64,000 bases of DNA from Bradyrhizobium liaoningense (GCF_018130955.1 NZ_JAFCJM010000023.1:1-64000), one strand, 5' to 3'; counted from the stretch's first letter, positions 33,290-43,813 are shown. Translations and numbers: made by a program. Notes: generated by a model from the sequence alone, not told the origin.

Positions 33290-33562
33290 ATGCAGGCCTT
33301 TGAGACCGACGTTCAGGATCGCATCATCAAGCTGGTGCAGGGCATCCTCGCGCAGAATTCGTTGTCTGCGGATGTTGCGCCGGCCGCGCGCCTCGTCGAC
33401 ATCGGGCTGACCTCGATGGACATGGTCAATCTGATGCTGGGCGTGGAAGCCGAGTTCGACTTCACGATCCCGCAAGCCGAGATCACGCCGGAGAACTTCC
33501 AGTCGGTCGAGACGTTGTTGCGGATGGTGCTGAACCAGCTGCAGGCGGTGAAGGTGGCGTAG
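33290..33562 (+). CDS. acyl/aminoacyl carrier protein
   Basis: A 90-residue carrier protein of the ACP/PCP fold. The phosphopantetheine site is Ser42 in VDIGLTSMDMVNLML (the usual motif is D-S-L; here T-S-M). The four-helix pattern is visible: RIIKLVQGILAQN, the SMDMVNLMLGVEAEF helix after Ser42, ITPENFQ, and VETLLRMVLNQL. It is divergent from the flavoprotein and ligase genes and is the obvious loading partner of the ligase. AGGGAG just upstream supports the start. The 312-nt spacer from the flavoprotein start contains CTAAC/GTTAG arms (about 33165-33180) but no named operator. Confidence 0.9.
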   Translation: MQAFETDVQDRIIKLVQGILAQNSLSADVAPAARLVDIGLTSMDMVNLMLGVEAEFDFTIPQAEITPENFQSVETLLRMVLNQLQAVKVA

Positions 33563-33604
33563 CCGCTCTCGCCAAAAAACAGCGAGCAAGACACGCGACT
33601 GTGT

Positions 33605-33745
33605 CTCCCCGACGTCGTCCTGGCGAAAGCCCATACCGCGGAATCTATCGATTGCGGATGGTGTTAGTCCCCGATGACGATCTTCGCAAAATGAGCTTTT
33701 GGGGTAATGGGTCCTGGCTCTCGCCGGGACGACACCGAGGGTGTG
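33605..33745. repeat. intergenic repeat block before mtnP
   Basis: Two modules of the family seen at 22130 and 39030: GACGTCGTCCTGGCGAAAGC and a later TGGGGTAATGGGTCCTGGCT with CGCCGGGACGACACCG. No gene is visible in the 274 nt between the carrier protein and mtnP. Confidence 0.6.
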
Positions 33746-33836
33746 AAGCGTCGTCGCGCTCCTGACGGCCGTTCCCCGTTCCAAAACCCTCCCAAAACTG
33801 GCATAGCTTGCTCCCATACACACGGGTGGAGCAGGC

Positions 33837-34712
33837 ATGACGCAGGCGGTATTGGGTATCATCGGTGGCTCCGGCATTTACGACCTGCCGGGACTCGAGA
33901 ACGCTCGTGAAGAGGTGATCAAGAGCCCCTGGGGCGAGCCCTCGGCGCCGGTGCGGCGCGGCAGCATCGCCGGCCTGCCGATCGTGTTTTTGCCGCGCCA
34001 CGACAAGGGCCACCGGCTGTCGCCCTCCGACATCAACTACCGGGCCAATATCGACGTGCTGAAGCGTGCCGGCGTCACCGACCTGATCTCGCTGTCGGCC
34101 TGCGGTTCCTTCAAGGAGGAACTGCCGCCCGGCACCTTCGTGCTGGTCGACCAGTTCGTCGACCGCACCCACAAGCGCGAGAGCTCGTTCTTCGGCAAGG
34201 GCTGCGTCGCGCATGTCTCGATGGCGCATCCGGTGTCGCCGCGGCTGCGCATTCACCTTGCCGCGGCCGCGGACGCCGAGGGTATCGCGATCGCGCGGGG
34301 CGGCACCTATGTCTGCATGGAGGGGCCGCAGTTCTCCACCTATGCGGAGAGCATGACGTACAAGACTCTTGGCTATTCGGTGATCGGCATGACCAACATG
34401 CCCGAGGCAAAGCTCGCCCGCGAGGCTGAGATCTGTTACGCGACCGTCGCCATGGTCACCGATTTCGATTGCTGGCATCCTGACCATGATGCCGTCACGG
34501 TTCAGGATATCATCCGCATGCTGACCTCGAATGCGGACCGCGCGAAGGCGCTGGTGGCGCGGCTGGCCAGGGATTTCCCGCGCGAGCATGAGCCGTGCCC
34601 GATCGGCTCGGACCGCGCGCTCGACGCCGCATTGATCACGGCGCCGGAGGCACGCGATCCGGAACTTCTGAAGAAACTCGACGCGGTGGCGGGTCGCATC
34701 CTGAAGGGTTGA
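33837..34712 (+). CDS. mtnP: S-methyl-5'-thioadenosine phosphorylase
   Basis: A 291-residue MTA phosphorylase that splits methylthioadenosine, the by-product of polyamine and homoserine-lactone synthesis, into adenine and methylthioribose-1-phosphate. Signature segments are IIGGSGIYDLPGL, the phosphate-binding LPRHDKGHRLSPSDINYRAN, CMEGPQFSTYAES and MTNMPEAKLAREAEICYA. The purine-site aspartate is in VTDFDCWHPDHDAV. The product is the substrate of the next gene, mtnA, 16 nt downstream. Confidence 0.93.
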   Translation: MTQAVLGIIGGSGIYDLPGLENAREEVIKSPWGEPSAPVRRGSIAGLPIVFLPRHDKGHRLSPSDINYRANIDVLKRAGVTDLISLSACGSFKEELPPGTFVLVDQFVDRTHKRESSFFGKGCVAHVSMAHPVSPRLRIHLAAAADAEGIAIARGGTYVCMEGPQFSTYAESMTYKTLGYSVIGMTNMPEAKLAREAEICYATVAMVTDFDCWHPDHDAVTVQDIIRMLTSNADRAKALVARLARDFPREHEPCPIGSDRALDAALITAPEARDPELLKKLDAVAGRILKG

Positions 34713-34728
34713 GACGAAAGGGGTCGCG

Positions 34729-35828
<1,100 letters not shown>

Positions 35829-35832
<4 letters not shown>

Positions 35833-35899
35833 CCCGGATGGAGCGAAGCGTAATCCGGGGCCGCTGGTCCCGCATTGCGCTGCGCTCCATGCGGGCTAC
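35829..35899. repeat. palindromic intergenic repeat between mtnA and HAD gene
   Basis: The arms GTAGCCCGGATGGAG (35829-35843) and CTCCATGCGGGCTAC (35885-35899) pair with one mismatch. It overlaps the last codon of mtnA and sits between convergent genes, so it may double as a terminator. Confidence 0.75.
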
Positions 35900-35904
35900 G
35901 TCGC

Positions 35905-36579
35905 CTACCTAAGCTTCAATCCCGTCGCGGCCTCGAGCTCCGCGATCGCCTGCGCGCCGCTCGTGACCTTGATCGTGCTCATGCCCATCTCGCGCGCGGG
36001 CTTCAGGTTGACGCCGAGGTCGTCGAGATAGACGCAACGCTTGGGGTCCACCTTCAGCGTCTCGACCATCAACTGGTAGATGCGCGGGTCGGGCTTGCGC
36101 AGCCCGATCTTGGCGGACTCGATGACGTGGTCGAACAGCGCCATCACTTCGGCGACGTAGAGCGTGCGCCCGGTCATGCTGCCGATCGCGTTGGCCGGCA
36201 AATTGTTGGTGATGCAGCCGGTCTTGTGCTGCGCCTTGATGCGCTTCAGCGCCTCGACCATCTCCGGCCGCAGATTGCCTTGCAAGAGCGGCAGCACGTC
36301 GCGGCCGCGCACCTCGGCGCCGAGCGCGAGCGATTCCGCGGCAAACAACTTGTCGAAGGTCTCGATGTCGACCTCGGCACGCTCGAATTTTGCCCAGGCG
36401 TTCTCCAGATGATTGGCCGCGTTGGTGCGCCGGATGATGTCGGCGGGCAGGCCGCGCTCGGTCTCGAACCGCGCGAATGCCTCGAACGGCGAGGTCGTCA
36501 GCACGCCGCCAAAATCCCAGATCACCGCCTCGATCGCCAATGTCTTGCCCTCGCTGATTAAGGGCATGACGGCTAGCAT
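35905..36579 (-). CDS. HAD-superfamily phosphatase (HAD-IA)
   Basis: A 224-residue HAD hydrolase. Motif I is IWDFGGVLTTSP with the nucleophile and acid aspartates spaced by Phe-Gly-Gly-Val in the epoxide-hydrolase-type variant, motif II threonine/asparagine in CITNNLPANAIG, and motif III/IV in GLRKPDPRIYQLMVETLKVD and CVYLDDLGVNLKPAREMGM. It is related to the N-terminal HAD domain of epoxide-hydrolase/ACAD10-type proteins. The start is uncertain: ATG at 36579 or 36567 both fit. The substrate is unknown. Confidence 0.82.
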   Translation of the reverse strand: MLAVMPLISEGKTLAIEAVIWDFGGVLTTSPFEAFARFETERGLPADIIRRTNAANHLENAWAKFERAEVDIETFDKLFAAESLALGAEVRGRDVLPLLQGNLRPEMVEALKRIKAQHKTGCITNNLPANAIGSMTGRTLYVAEVMALFDHVIESAKIGLRKPDPRIYQLMVETLKVDPKRCVYLDDLGVNLKPAREMGMSTIKVTSGAQAIAELEAATGLKLR

Positions 36580-36633
36580 GCTGCGTCGGCCGGGACTAGC
36601 CCGCAGCGCTTCCAGCGGCTATGCCATGTCTCC

Positions 36634-37395
36634 ATGAAGACAGCGACATTCTCGTCCATTGCCGCGGCGCTGCTGTTCGCGGCCCCGGCCCAGGCCATCG
36701 TGAACGGCGGCACGCCGCAGACCGACGGCGTCGCGCGCGCGGTCGTCACCATCGTCGGCTCGCGCGGGAATTTTTGCAGCGGCAGCCTGATCGCACCGAA
36801 GCTGGTTCTCACGGTCGCGCATTGCGTGCAGCCGGGTGCCGACTACAAGATCGTCGCCTATGGCGCGGACGGCAAACCGGACCTGCAGAATATCCGGACG
36901 GTCGCGATTCATCCCGGCTTCAACATGCAGGCGATGCAGTCGCATCGCGCCACCGCCGACGTCGCGTTGTTGCAGTTGGAAATTCCACTGAAAGGAAAAT
37001 CGACGGTGCCGGTCGGCGCGCCGCAGATTCCAATCCAGGTCGGCAGCCGCTTCACCATCGCCGGGATCGGCGTCACCGTGCGCGGCGACGGCAAGAGCGG
37101 AGGTGCGACGCGCGTTGCAGGCCTCGTTGCAACGGGCAAGCCCGGCACCTTGCAGATTCGTCTCGTCGATCCCGTAACCAACGGTATCAGCGACGGAATC
37201 GGCGCCTGCACTGGCGATTCCGGCGGACCCGTATTCGAGGACAGGCCGAATGGTCCCGCTATCATCGGTGTGATCAGCTGGTCGACGGGACCGAACGGCA
37301 GCGACGGTTGCGGCGGACTGACCGGCGTCACACCGCTCACGCTCTATCGCGACTGGATATTGCAGACAGCGCGGAGCTGGGGTGCGGCGCTGTGA
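36634..37395 (+). CDS. secreted trypsin-like serine protease
   Basis: A 253-residue chymotrypsin-fold protease. A Sec signal (MKTATFSSIAAALLFAAPAQA) leads straight into IVNGGTPQ, which resembles the mature N-terminus of trypsins. The catalytic triad is visible: His in LVLTVAHCVQP, Asp in TADVALLQLE, Ser in GACTGDSGGPVF. Four cysteines could form the two canonical disulfides. The active enzyme would act in the periplasm or outside the cell. Signal cleavage directly before IVNGG may make a separate activation peptide unnecessary. Confidence 0.87.
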   Translation: MKTATFSSIAAALLFAAPAQAIVNGGTPQTDGVARAVVTIVGSRGNFCSGSLIAPKLVLTVAHCVQPGADYKIVAYGADGKPDLQNIRTVAIHPGFNMQAMQSHRATADVALLQLEIPLKGKSTVPVGAPQIPIQVGSRFTIAGIGVTVRGDGKSGGATRVAGLVATGKPGTLQIRLVDPVTNGISDGIGACTGDSGGPVFEDRPNGPAIIGVISWSTGPNGSDGCGGLTGVTPLTLYRDWILQTARSWGAAL

Positions 37396-37513
37396 ATTGA
37401 TTGCGATTTGATCTATGTCATTTTGAGAAACGGGCGCGATGGGTGACCATGACGCGTGCCGCGAGGAAACGCGTCGTCTCGTCAAGGGCGACTATAAAGG
37501 CAAAGAACCAACA

Positions 37514-39016
37514 ATGAATGTCGCCGTTCGTACTGCCCAAGACACCAAGCAGGCTTCAGAACATTTCGACATCCTGATCGTCGGCGCCGGCATCTCCGGT
37601 ATCGGCAGCGCGTATCATCTGACAAAACAGCTTCCGGGCACGAGCTTCGTCATCCTGGAGACGAAGGAGAGTTTTGGCGGCACCTGGATCACGCATCGCT
37701 ATCCCGGCATTCGCTCGGACAGCGACCTCCATACGTTCGGCTATCGCTTCAAGCCCTGGGTCGGGCCGCCGATCGCAACGGCCGAAGAGATCCTCGCCTA
37801 CATGAACGATGTGGTCGAGGAGAACGATCTCGACAGGCACATCCGCTACAAGCACAAGATCAATTCGGCGAGCTGGTCGAGCGAGAAGAATCTCTGGACC
37901 ATTGAGGCAGTCACGACCGACACCGGCGAGCTCAAGATCTTCACCGCGAACTTCCTCTGGATGTGCCAGGGCTATTACCGCCACTCCGAGGGCTACACGC
38001 CGGAATGGAAGGGCACGGACAAGTTCAAGGGCCGCATCGTCCATCCGCAGAGCTGGCCTGACGATCTAGACCTCACGAACAAGAAGGTGGTGGTGATCGG
38101 CTCCGGCGCGACCGCGGCGACGCTGCTGCCGAACATCGCCGACAAATGCGCGCACGCCACCATGCTGCAGCGCTCGCCGACTTATTTCCGGATCGGCCGC
38201 AACGCCATCGAGATCGCCGAGGAGCTGCGCCGGCTCCAGGTCGACGAGGAGTGGATCCACGAGATTACCAGGCGAAAAATCCTGTTCGAGCAGGATGCGT
38301 TCACAAAGCTCTGCATCTCGAATCCGGAAGCGGTCAAGAAGGAGCTGATCGGCCAGATCGCCGCGATCCTCGGTCCGGACTACGACGTCAAGACGCACTT
38401 CACGCCGACATACAGGCCCTGGCGGCAGCGCATCGCCTTCGTGCCGGATGCCGATCTGTTCAAGGGCATCGCCAGCGGTAAGGCGTCGGTCGTCACCGAC
38501 GAGATCGAGTGCTTTGTCGAGAACGGCATCCAGCTCAAATCCGGCAAGCTGTTGGAAGCTGACGTCATCGTCACCGCGACCGGCTTCAACCTCTCTACGC
38601 TCGGCGACATCGAATTCGAGATCGACGGCAAGCCGCTGGATTTCGGCGACACCGTCACCTATCGCGGCATGATGTTCACGGGCGTGCCGAACATGGTCTG
38701 GGTGTTCGGCTATTTCCGCGCGAGCTGGACCCTGCGCGTCGATCTCGTCGGCGACTTCGTCTGCCGCCTGCTCGGACATATGAAGGAAAAGGGCACGAAG
38801 AAGGTCGAGGTAAAACTGCGTCCCGAAGACCACAACATGCCGATCCTGCCCTGGATCGATCCGAAAAACTTCAATCCCGGCTACATGATGCGCAACATGA
38901 ACCTGTTGCCCAAGCGCGGCGACAAGCCGGAATGGCAGCACAGCCAGGACTACTGGACCGAGAAGGACGAGATTCCGAAGACGAATCTCGACGATGCGGC
39001 GTTTGTGTATAAGTGA
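37514..39016 (+). CDS. flavin-containing Baeyer-Villiger-type monooxygenase
   Basis: A 500-residue flavoprotein monooxygenase. The FAD motif is IVGAGISGIGSAYHLTK and the NADPH motif VVVIGSGATAATLLPNIAD. Between them lies the Baeyer-Villiger fingerprint FxGxxxHxxxWP, exact in FKGRIVHPQSWPDD. Enzymes of this class insert oxygen next to ketones or oxidise heteroatoms; the neighbours do not indicate a substrate. The ATG at 37514 is chosen because the conserved fold then starts at about residue 17; a start 75 nt earlier is possible. Confidence 0.88.
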   Translation: MNVAVRTAQDTKQASEHFDILIVGAGISGIGSAYHLTKQLPGTSFVILETKESFGGTWITHRYPGIRSDSDLHTFGYRFKPWVGPPIATAEEILAYMNDVVEENDLDRHIRYKHKINSASWSSEKNLWTIEAVTTDTGELKIFTANFLWMCQGYYRHSEGYTPEWKGTDKFKGRIVHPQSWPDDLDLTNKKVVVIGSGATAATLLPNIADKCAHATMLQRSPTYFRIGRNAIEIAEELRRLQVDEEWIHEITRRKILFEQDAFTKLCISNPEAVKKELIGQIAAILGPDYDVKTHFTPTYRPWRQRIAFVPDADLFKGIASGKASVVTDEIECFVENGIQLKSGKLLEADVIVTATGFNLSTLGDIEFEIDGKPLDFGDTVTYRGMMFTGVPNMVWVFGYFRASWTLRVDLVGDFVCRLLGHMKEKGTKKVEVKLRPEDHNMPILPWIDPKNFNPGYMMRNMNLLPKRGDKPEWQHSQDYWTEKDEIPKTNLDDAAFVYK

Positions 39017-39839
39017 GGGGCGCTAGGGCTCTCCTCGGGTCGTCCCGGCGCAGGACCCATACCCCCAGGGAGAAATTGCGGCGCGAGCTGTTAACCCCGA
39101 GTCTTCGCCAAACCCAATCCCGTGGCTATGGATTCCGGGCTCGCGCTTCGCGCGCCCCGGAATGACGGCGACGCTGTCGCAACACACTCCCTTGTCGTCC
39201 TGGCGAACCAGGCCGTAAAAAAAACTCAGCGCGCTCGTTTCGACGTAGAATCTGATTCTCTTGCGCGACAGAAGAGAGAACCAAGTAGTCAGTAAAGAGC
39301 TTGAAAGCAGGGGGGTGGAGCATCCTGTTCTATCGAGCTCTCCGAATCTTGAGTTTTTGCACAGCCTGGAACGCCAGGACCCATAACCCCAGGGAGATGT
39401 TCTGATGCGAGCTGGTGACCCCGAGTCTTCGCCAAACCACGTCCTGGGGTAATGGGTCCTGGATCTGCGCTTCGCTCGTCCAGGACGACGCCGGTTGTTG
39501 GTTGTAGCTTTCCAACTCATTCCGAGCAAAACTACGAATTCGTTCGCGTCGCGGCGCCGCCGATCGCTGCGAACACCGCGGCGATGCAGAAGGCGAAGAT
39601 CACCATCTCTGGTCCACCGCGGCCACTCCGGCATGATCAATTCCGGCGAAAGCGCGCGGCGCCGCCGTCTGCCCCTATAATAGCCGACGGGCATTTGCGT
39701 GCCCGAAATGACAATCGAGCCCCAAAAACGTGGCTCGGTTGCAACATCGCGGCCTAAATCTGCTCCAGTTGTGACGATTCCCGGGCGTCCGTAGTTTCAC
39801 GGAGGGAACCAGTCGCCTATTTTACCGGCGTCGCCGCAG
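39017..39839. repeat. 823-nt gene-free stretch with two copies of an intergenic repeat
   Basis: Two direct copies (about 39048-39120 and 39366-39445) share GGACCCATA(C/A)CCCCAGGGAGA, a GCGAGCTG segment and CCCCGAGTCTTCGCCAAACC. Each is followed by a complementary half (CGGAATGACGGCGAC, or GTCCTGGGGTAATGGGTCCT). The rest shows no gene: a possible 24-residue hydrophobic peptide on the minus strand (about 39522-39596, MVIFAFCIAAVFAAIGGA) lacks support. The last 100 nt precede the autotransporter and presumably hold its promoter. Confidence 0.65.
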
Positions 39840-39851
39840 GTGGCGCCGGGA

Positions 39852-42800
39852 ATGAGGGGCGTTGGGGTGGGGTGTCGGTTGCCATCGAGCGGGCAGGGTG
39901 GGCTGTGCCGCAGCACGGCCGTGTCGTCCGTCGTGGCGGTCCTGCTTGGCCTTTGCCTTTCTGCAACATCCGCACATGCCCAATGCGCGCCGGATCCGGC
40001 GGCAAGCGGCCAGACGGTCACCTGTAGCGGCCTCGATATCAATGGCTTTGCGGCCAGCGGCGGCGTCAACAATCTGACCGTGAATGTGCTGACGGGCGCG
40101 ACCGTCAACGACAACGGCACGGCGGCGATCAGCGTCAACGACGTCAACGTCGTCAACAACAACGGGACGATCTCGGTTGCCTCGGGCCTGACCGGCATCA
40201 GCGCGGGCAGCAACAACACCATCACCAACAACGCCGGGATCGTGGCGCTCGACAACGGCATCGGCATCCAGGCTGTGAACAACAACACGATCGCCAACAA
40301 CGGAACGATCGCGACCGGCGACGCTGGCGTGGCGATCACGGTCTTCGACAACAACACGATCACCAACAGCGGCTCGCTTCTGACCGGAGCTTCGAGCTCG
40401 GCCATCTTTGCCGGCGCGAACAGCACCGTCACCAATACAGTCAGCGGCATCATCACCGCGCTCAACGACTCGAATGCCATCTTCGTCGCGGGCAACAGCA
40501 CCGTCACCAACGCCGGGTCGATCACGATCGGCGATGCGGCCGCGCTGGGGGCCGGTATCGCCGCGATCAACGACAACAACACGATCACCAACACCGCGAC
40601 CGGAACCATCGCCGTTGGGCAGAACGGCGCCGGCATTTTCGTGCAGGGCAATTTGGCCACCGTCGGCAATGCCGGCACGATCAAGGCAGGCCAGATCGGT
40701 GTTGGCATTGCCGTGTTCGGCGACGATGCGAAGGTGACGAACGACGGCAAGATCATATCCGACGACTTCGGGGCAGGTATTTCGGTGCAGGGCGATCGCG
40801 CCACGATCACCCAGAACAGTTCGGTGTCCGTCGGCTTCGCCGGCGCCGGCATCGCCTATGCAGGCTCGTCATCCACGATCACGAACAGCGGGACGATTTT
40901 GGGTCTGGATTCTGCCGAGGGCATGTTCGTGGTCGGCGACGGCAACACGGTCGTCAACCGCGGGACGATTACCCTCGGTGACGGCGGGGTCGGCATCGAC
41001 GTGAACGGGCCGGGAGTGATCACCAACCAGATCGTCAATACCGGTACGATTACTGTCGGTAACGGCGGTGTCGGCATTTCTCTGGCCGGCGGTGGCAGCG
41101 TCTTCAATTCGGGGACCATCAATGCCGCGGGCGGTACGGCGATCGAGTTCTGCGGCTGTGGCAACAACGTGCTCACCCTCGGCCCTGGCAGTGTGATCAA
41201 TGGTCAGGTACTCGGCTCGGGCACCGACACGTTCCAGCTCGGCGGCACCGGCAAGGATACGTTCTTCCTCAGCGACATCGGCACCGGCCTCCAGTACGAC
41301 GGGTTCACGACGTTCAACAAGGTCGACAGCTCCAACTGGACCGTGACCGGCGTCGGCAACCAGGACTGGAACGTGCTCGGCGGCACGCTCACCGTGCAAG
41401 GCGTGATCAACGGCAATGTCACGGTCAGCGCCGGCGGCACGCTCAGCGGCGAGGGCGAGATCGGCAACGCCATCATCAACGGCGGCACGCTGGCGCCGGG
41501 CAACCCGACCGGCACGTTCACTGTCAACGGCAATCTTTCGATGACGAGCGCATCGAGCTACATGGTTCAGATCTCGGGTCCGAATAGCGGCTTTACCGCG
41601 GTCCTTGGCTCGGCAACGCTCAACGGCACCACCGTCGTGGCCGTTCCGGTCGGCACGATCGAGAAGCACTACACCATCCTGAGCGCGACCGGCGGTGTCC
41701 TCGACAAGTTCAACCCGGTCGTCGCAGGTCTCTCGCCGAACCTGCACGCGACGCTGAGCTACGATCCGAACAACGTCTTCCTGGATTTCGCGCTGAACTA
41801 CGGTCCCGGTCTCAACATCAACCAGCAGAACGTGGCCAACGCCCTGACGCGCGTCTTCAACACCACGGGCAGCATTCCCGTGGCGTTGGCCAACCTCACG
41901 CCCCAGGGCCTGACACAGGCCTCGGGCGAGCCTGGTACCGGGTCGCAGCAGGCGACGTTCAACGCCATGAACATGTTCCTCGGCCTCCTGACCGACCCGT
42001 TCTCGGCCGGCGGCGGCGCTCCCGGCGCTACGCCGTTTGCCGAAGAGACCAGCGCGAACGCCTATGCGTCGACCGGCAAGAATGCGCGCGACGCCTTTGC
42101 CTCCATCTACCGCAAGGCATCGCCGGCCAATTTCGACCAGCGCTGGAGCGTATGGGCGGCGGGCTTTGGCGGTTCGCAGACCACCGACGGCAATGCCGCG
42201 CTCGGCTCGAGCAGCACGACCAGCAACGTCTACGGTACCGCCGTCGGCTTCGACTATCGCTTCTCGCCCGCGACGATTGCCGGTTTCGCGCTCGCCGGCG
42301 GCGCCACCAACTTTGGCGTCAACGGCCTCGGCTGGGGCCACTCCGATCTGTTCCAGGCCGGTGCCTTCATTCGCCACACCTCGGGCCCGGCCTACATCAC
42401 GGCGGCACTGGCCTATGGCTGGCAGGACGTCACCACCAACCGCATCGTCACGGCGGCCGGCTACGATCAGTTGCGCGCGCAGTTCAACGCCAACGCATTT
42501 TCGGGCCGTCTCGAGGGTGGCTATCGCTACGTGACGCCCTGGATGGGCGTGACGCCCTACGCTGCGTTGCAGGCGACCAACTTCAACCTGCCGAATTATG
42601 CGGAAAACGCTGTTGTCGGCTCCAACGCCTTTGCGCTCACTTACGCGGCCAAGAGCGTGACCGACACCCGCACGGAGCTCGGCCTGCGCACCGACAAATC
42701 CTTTGCCGCCTATAATAGTGTGATCACGCTGCGCGGCCGCGTCGCCTGGGCGCATGATTTCAATCCGGACCGTACCATCGGTGCGGTGTTCCAGACGCTG

Positions 42801-42977
42801 CCGGGCGCCGCCTTCGTCGTCAACGGCGCCGCGCTTTCCCGCGACTCCGCGCTGACCACGGCCTCGGCCGAGGTGAAATGGATGAACGGCTGGTCCGCGA
42901 TCGGGACGTTCGAAGGCGAGTTCTCGAATGTGACGCGATCCTACGCCGGCAAGGGCGTCGTCCGCTATGCCTGGTAA
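39852..42977 (+). CDS. autotransporter (type Va secretion) with Asn/Thr-rich repeat passenger
   Basis: A protein of about 1041 residues. A long signal peptide ends at SATSAHAQ. The passenger (about residues 40-560) is built of short beta-helix repeats with recurring NNTITN, STVTN-G and NNGTI units spaced by about 20-25 residues. PGNPTGTFTVNGNLSM and ISGPNSGFTAVLG mark the usual junction (autotransporter-associated beta-strand repeat). The last 280 residues are the translocator barrel beginning at QRWSVWAAGFGGSQT and ending in VRYAW, an aromatic C-terminus recognised by the BAM complex. It is likely an adhesin or surface-exposed factor. The ATG at 39852 is used; a GTG 12 nt upstream also fits. 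Confidence 0.9.
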   Translation: MRGVGVGCRLPSSGQGGLCRSTAVSSVVAVLLGLCLSATSAHAQCAPDPAASGQTVTCSGLDINGFAASGGVNNLTVNVLTGATVNDNGTAAISVNDVNVVNNNGTISVASGLTGISAGSNNTITNNAGIVALDNGIGIQAVNNNTIANNGTIATGDAGVAITVFDNNTITNSGSLLTGASSSAIFAGANSTVTNTVSGIITALNDSNAIFVAGNSTVTNAGSITIGDAAALGAGIAAINDNNTITNTATGTIAVGQNGAGIFVQGNLATVGNAGTIKAGQIGVGIAVFGDDAKVTNDGKIISDDFGAGISVQGDRATITQNSSVSVGFAGAGIAYAGSSSTITNSGTILGLDSAEGMFVVGDGNTVVNRGTITLGDGGVGIDVNGPGVITNQIVNTGTITVGNGGVGISLAGGGSVFNSGTINAAGGTAIEFCGCGNNVLTLGPGSVINGQVLGSGTDTFQLGGTGKDTFFLSDIGTGLQYDGFTTFNKVDSSNWTVTGVGNQDWNVLGGTLTVQGVINGNVTVSAGGTLSGEGEIGNAIINGGTLAPGNPTGTFTVNGNLSMTSASSYMVQISGPNSGFTAVLGSATLNGTTVVAVPVGTIEKHYTILSATGGVLDKFNPVVAGLSPNLHATLSYDPNNVFLDFALNYGPGLNINQQNVANALTRVFNTTGSIPVALANLTPQGLTQASGEPGTGSQQATFNAMNMFLGLLTDPFSAGGGAPGATPFAEETSANAYASTGKNARDAFASIYRKASPANFDQRWSVWAAGFGGSQTTDGNAALGSSSTTSNVYGTAVGFDYRFSPATIAGFALAGGATNFGVNGLGWGHSDLFQAGAFIRHTSGPAYITAALAYGWQDVTTNRIVTAAGYDQLRAQFNANAFSGRLEGGYRYVTPWMGVTPYAALQATNFNLPNYAENAVVGSNAFALTYAAKSVTDTRTELGLRTDKSFAAYNSVITLRGRVAWAHDFNPDRTIGAVFQTLPGAAFVVNGAALSRDSALTTASAEVKWMNGWSAIGTFEGEFSNVTRSYAGKGVVRYAW

Positions 42978-42988
42978 GGCCTACCCGA

Positions 42989-43813
42989 TCACTGCTTCTG
43001 TTGCTGCGGCGGCCTGCGCGGCGGACGCGGAGGGGCGGGCGTGCCGGCCATCTTGTTGGCGGCCTCGCTGACGTCGAGCAGCATGCGGCGGCCGTCCTCG
43101 ATGAACGTCGCCGACTTCTTCTTCATGCTGTCGGCCATCTCGCGCAGCGATTTGACCTTCTCGAACAACTCGTCCGCCTTGCCGTTGGCGAGGCTCGGCA
43201 CAACGCCCTCGATCTTGTTCACCGCGCTGTCGACACTCGCGAACGCGCTCTCGGTCTTGGTCATGATGGCGTCGATCGCCTCACCCTTGCTCTTGAGGTC
43301 GGCGGTATAGTTCTCGAAATTGTGCAGGCCGTCCTTGATCAGGGCTTCGTTGCTGACGATCATGCGATCGACATTGTGCAGGGTCTCGACGATGGACTCG
43401 GCATCGCTGAGATCGGCGACCAGCACGGGGACGCCGTCGTGGTCCAGCGGCACCGGGGGCGCGGCCGGGGCGCCGCCGATCAGCGAGACCGCGGCAACGC
43501 CGGTCAGGCCCTGAAACTCGATGCCGGCCACCGTGTCCTTGCGGATCGGCGCATTGTTGTCGAGCATCACCAGGGCGACGACCTTGCGCGGATTGTCCAG
43601 CTTGATCGACAGGATCTGACCGGCCGGAACGCCGTCGAAATTGACCGGCCCGCCCTTGCGCAGGCCGCTTGCGGAGCCACCCTCGAACACCACGCGCAGC
43701 AGGCTGCGCTGCTGGGCCGTGCGGAATTTCTGCACGGCGAGCATGCCCCCGAACGCCACGGCGATTGCCGCCAGCGTCACGGTTCCGCTCAACAAATTAC
43801 TCTTGCGCGCCAT
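42989..43813 (-). CDS. MCE/MlaD-domain protein
   Basis: A 274-residue protein with one N-terminal membrane segment (LLSGTVTLAAIAVAFGGMLA), then an MCE domain: FEGGSASGLRKGGPVNFDGV, GQILSIKLD and VAGIEFQGLTGVAAVSLIGG, the last containing the conserved GLTG loop. A long helical region with SVDSAVNKIEG and a Pro/Gln-rich tail follow. MCE proteins form rings that carry lipids across the periplasm with an MlaFE-type ABC transporter. No transporter genes are adjacent, so its partners are encoded elsewhere. It is convergent with the autotransporter (11-nt gap). Confidence 0.85.
   Translation of the reverse strand: MARKSNLLSGTVTLAAIAVAFGGMLAVQKFRTAQQRSLLRVVFEGGSASGLRKGGPVNFDGVPAGQILSIKLDNPRKVVALVMLDNNAPIRKDTVAGIEFQGLTGVAAVSLIGGAPAAPPVPLDHDGVPVLVADLSDAESIVETLHNVDRMIVSNEALIKDGLHNFENYTADLKSKGEAIDAIMTKTESAFASVDSAVNKIEGVVPSLANGKADELFEKVKSLREMADSMKKKSATFIEDGRRMLLDVSEAANKMAGTPAPPRPPRRPPQQQKQ

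Noticed and set aside
39522..39596. Possible 24-residue hydrophobic peptide on the minus strand
   Set aside because: It has an ATG and a hydrophobic run, but no clear ribosome site, no neighbours and no family; it may be a gene tail or chance.
40100..40640. CRISPR-like periodic DNA
   Set aside because: The periodicity comes from codons for Asn/Thr/Ile repeats of the autotransporter passenger; the repeats are imperfect, in frame, and have no unique spacers.
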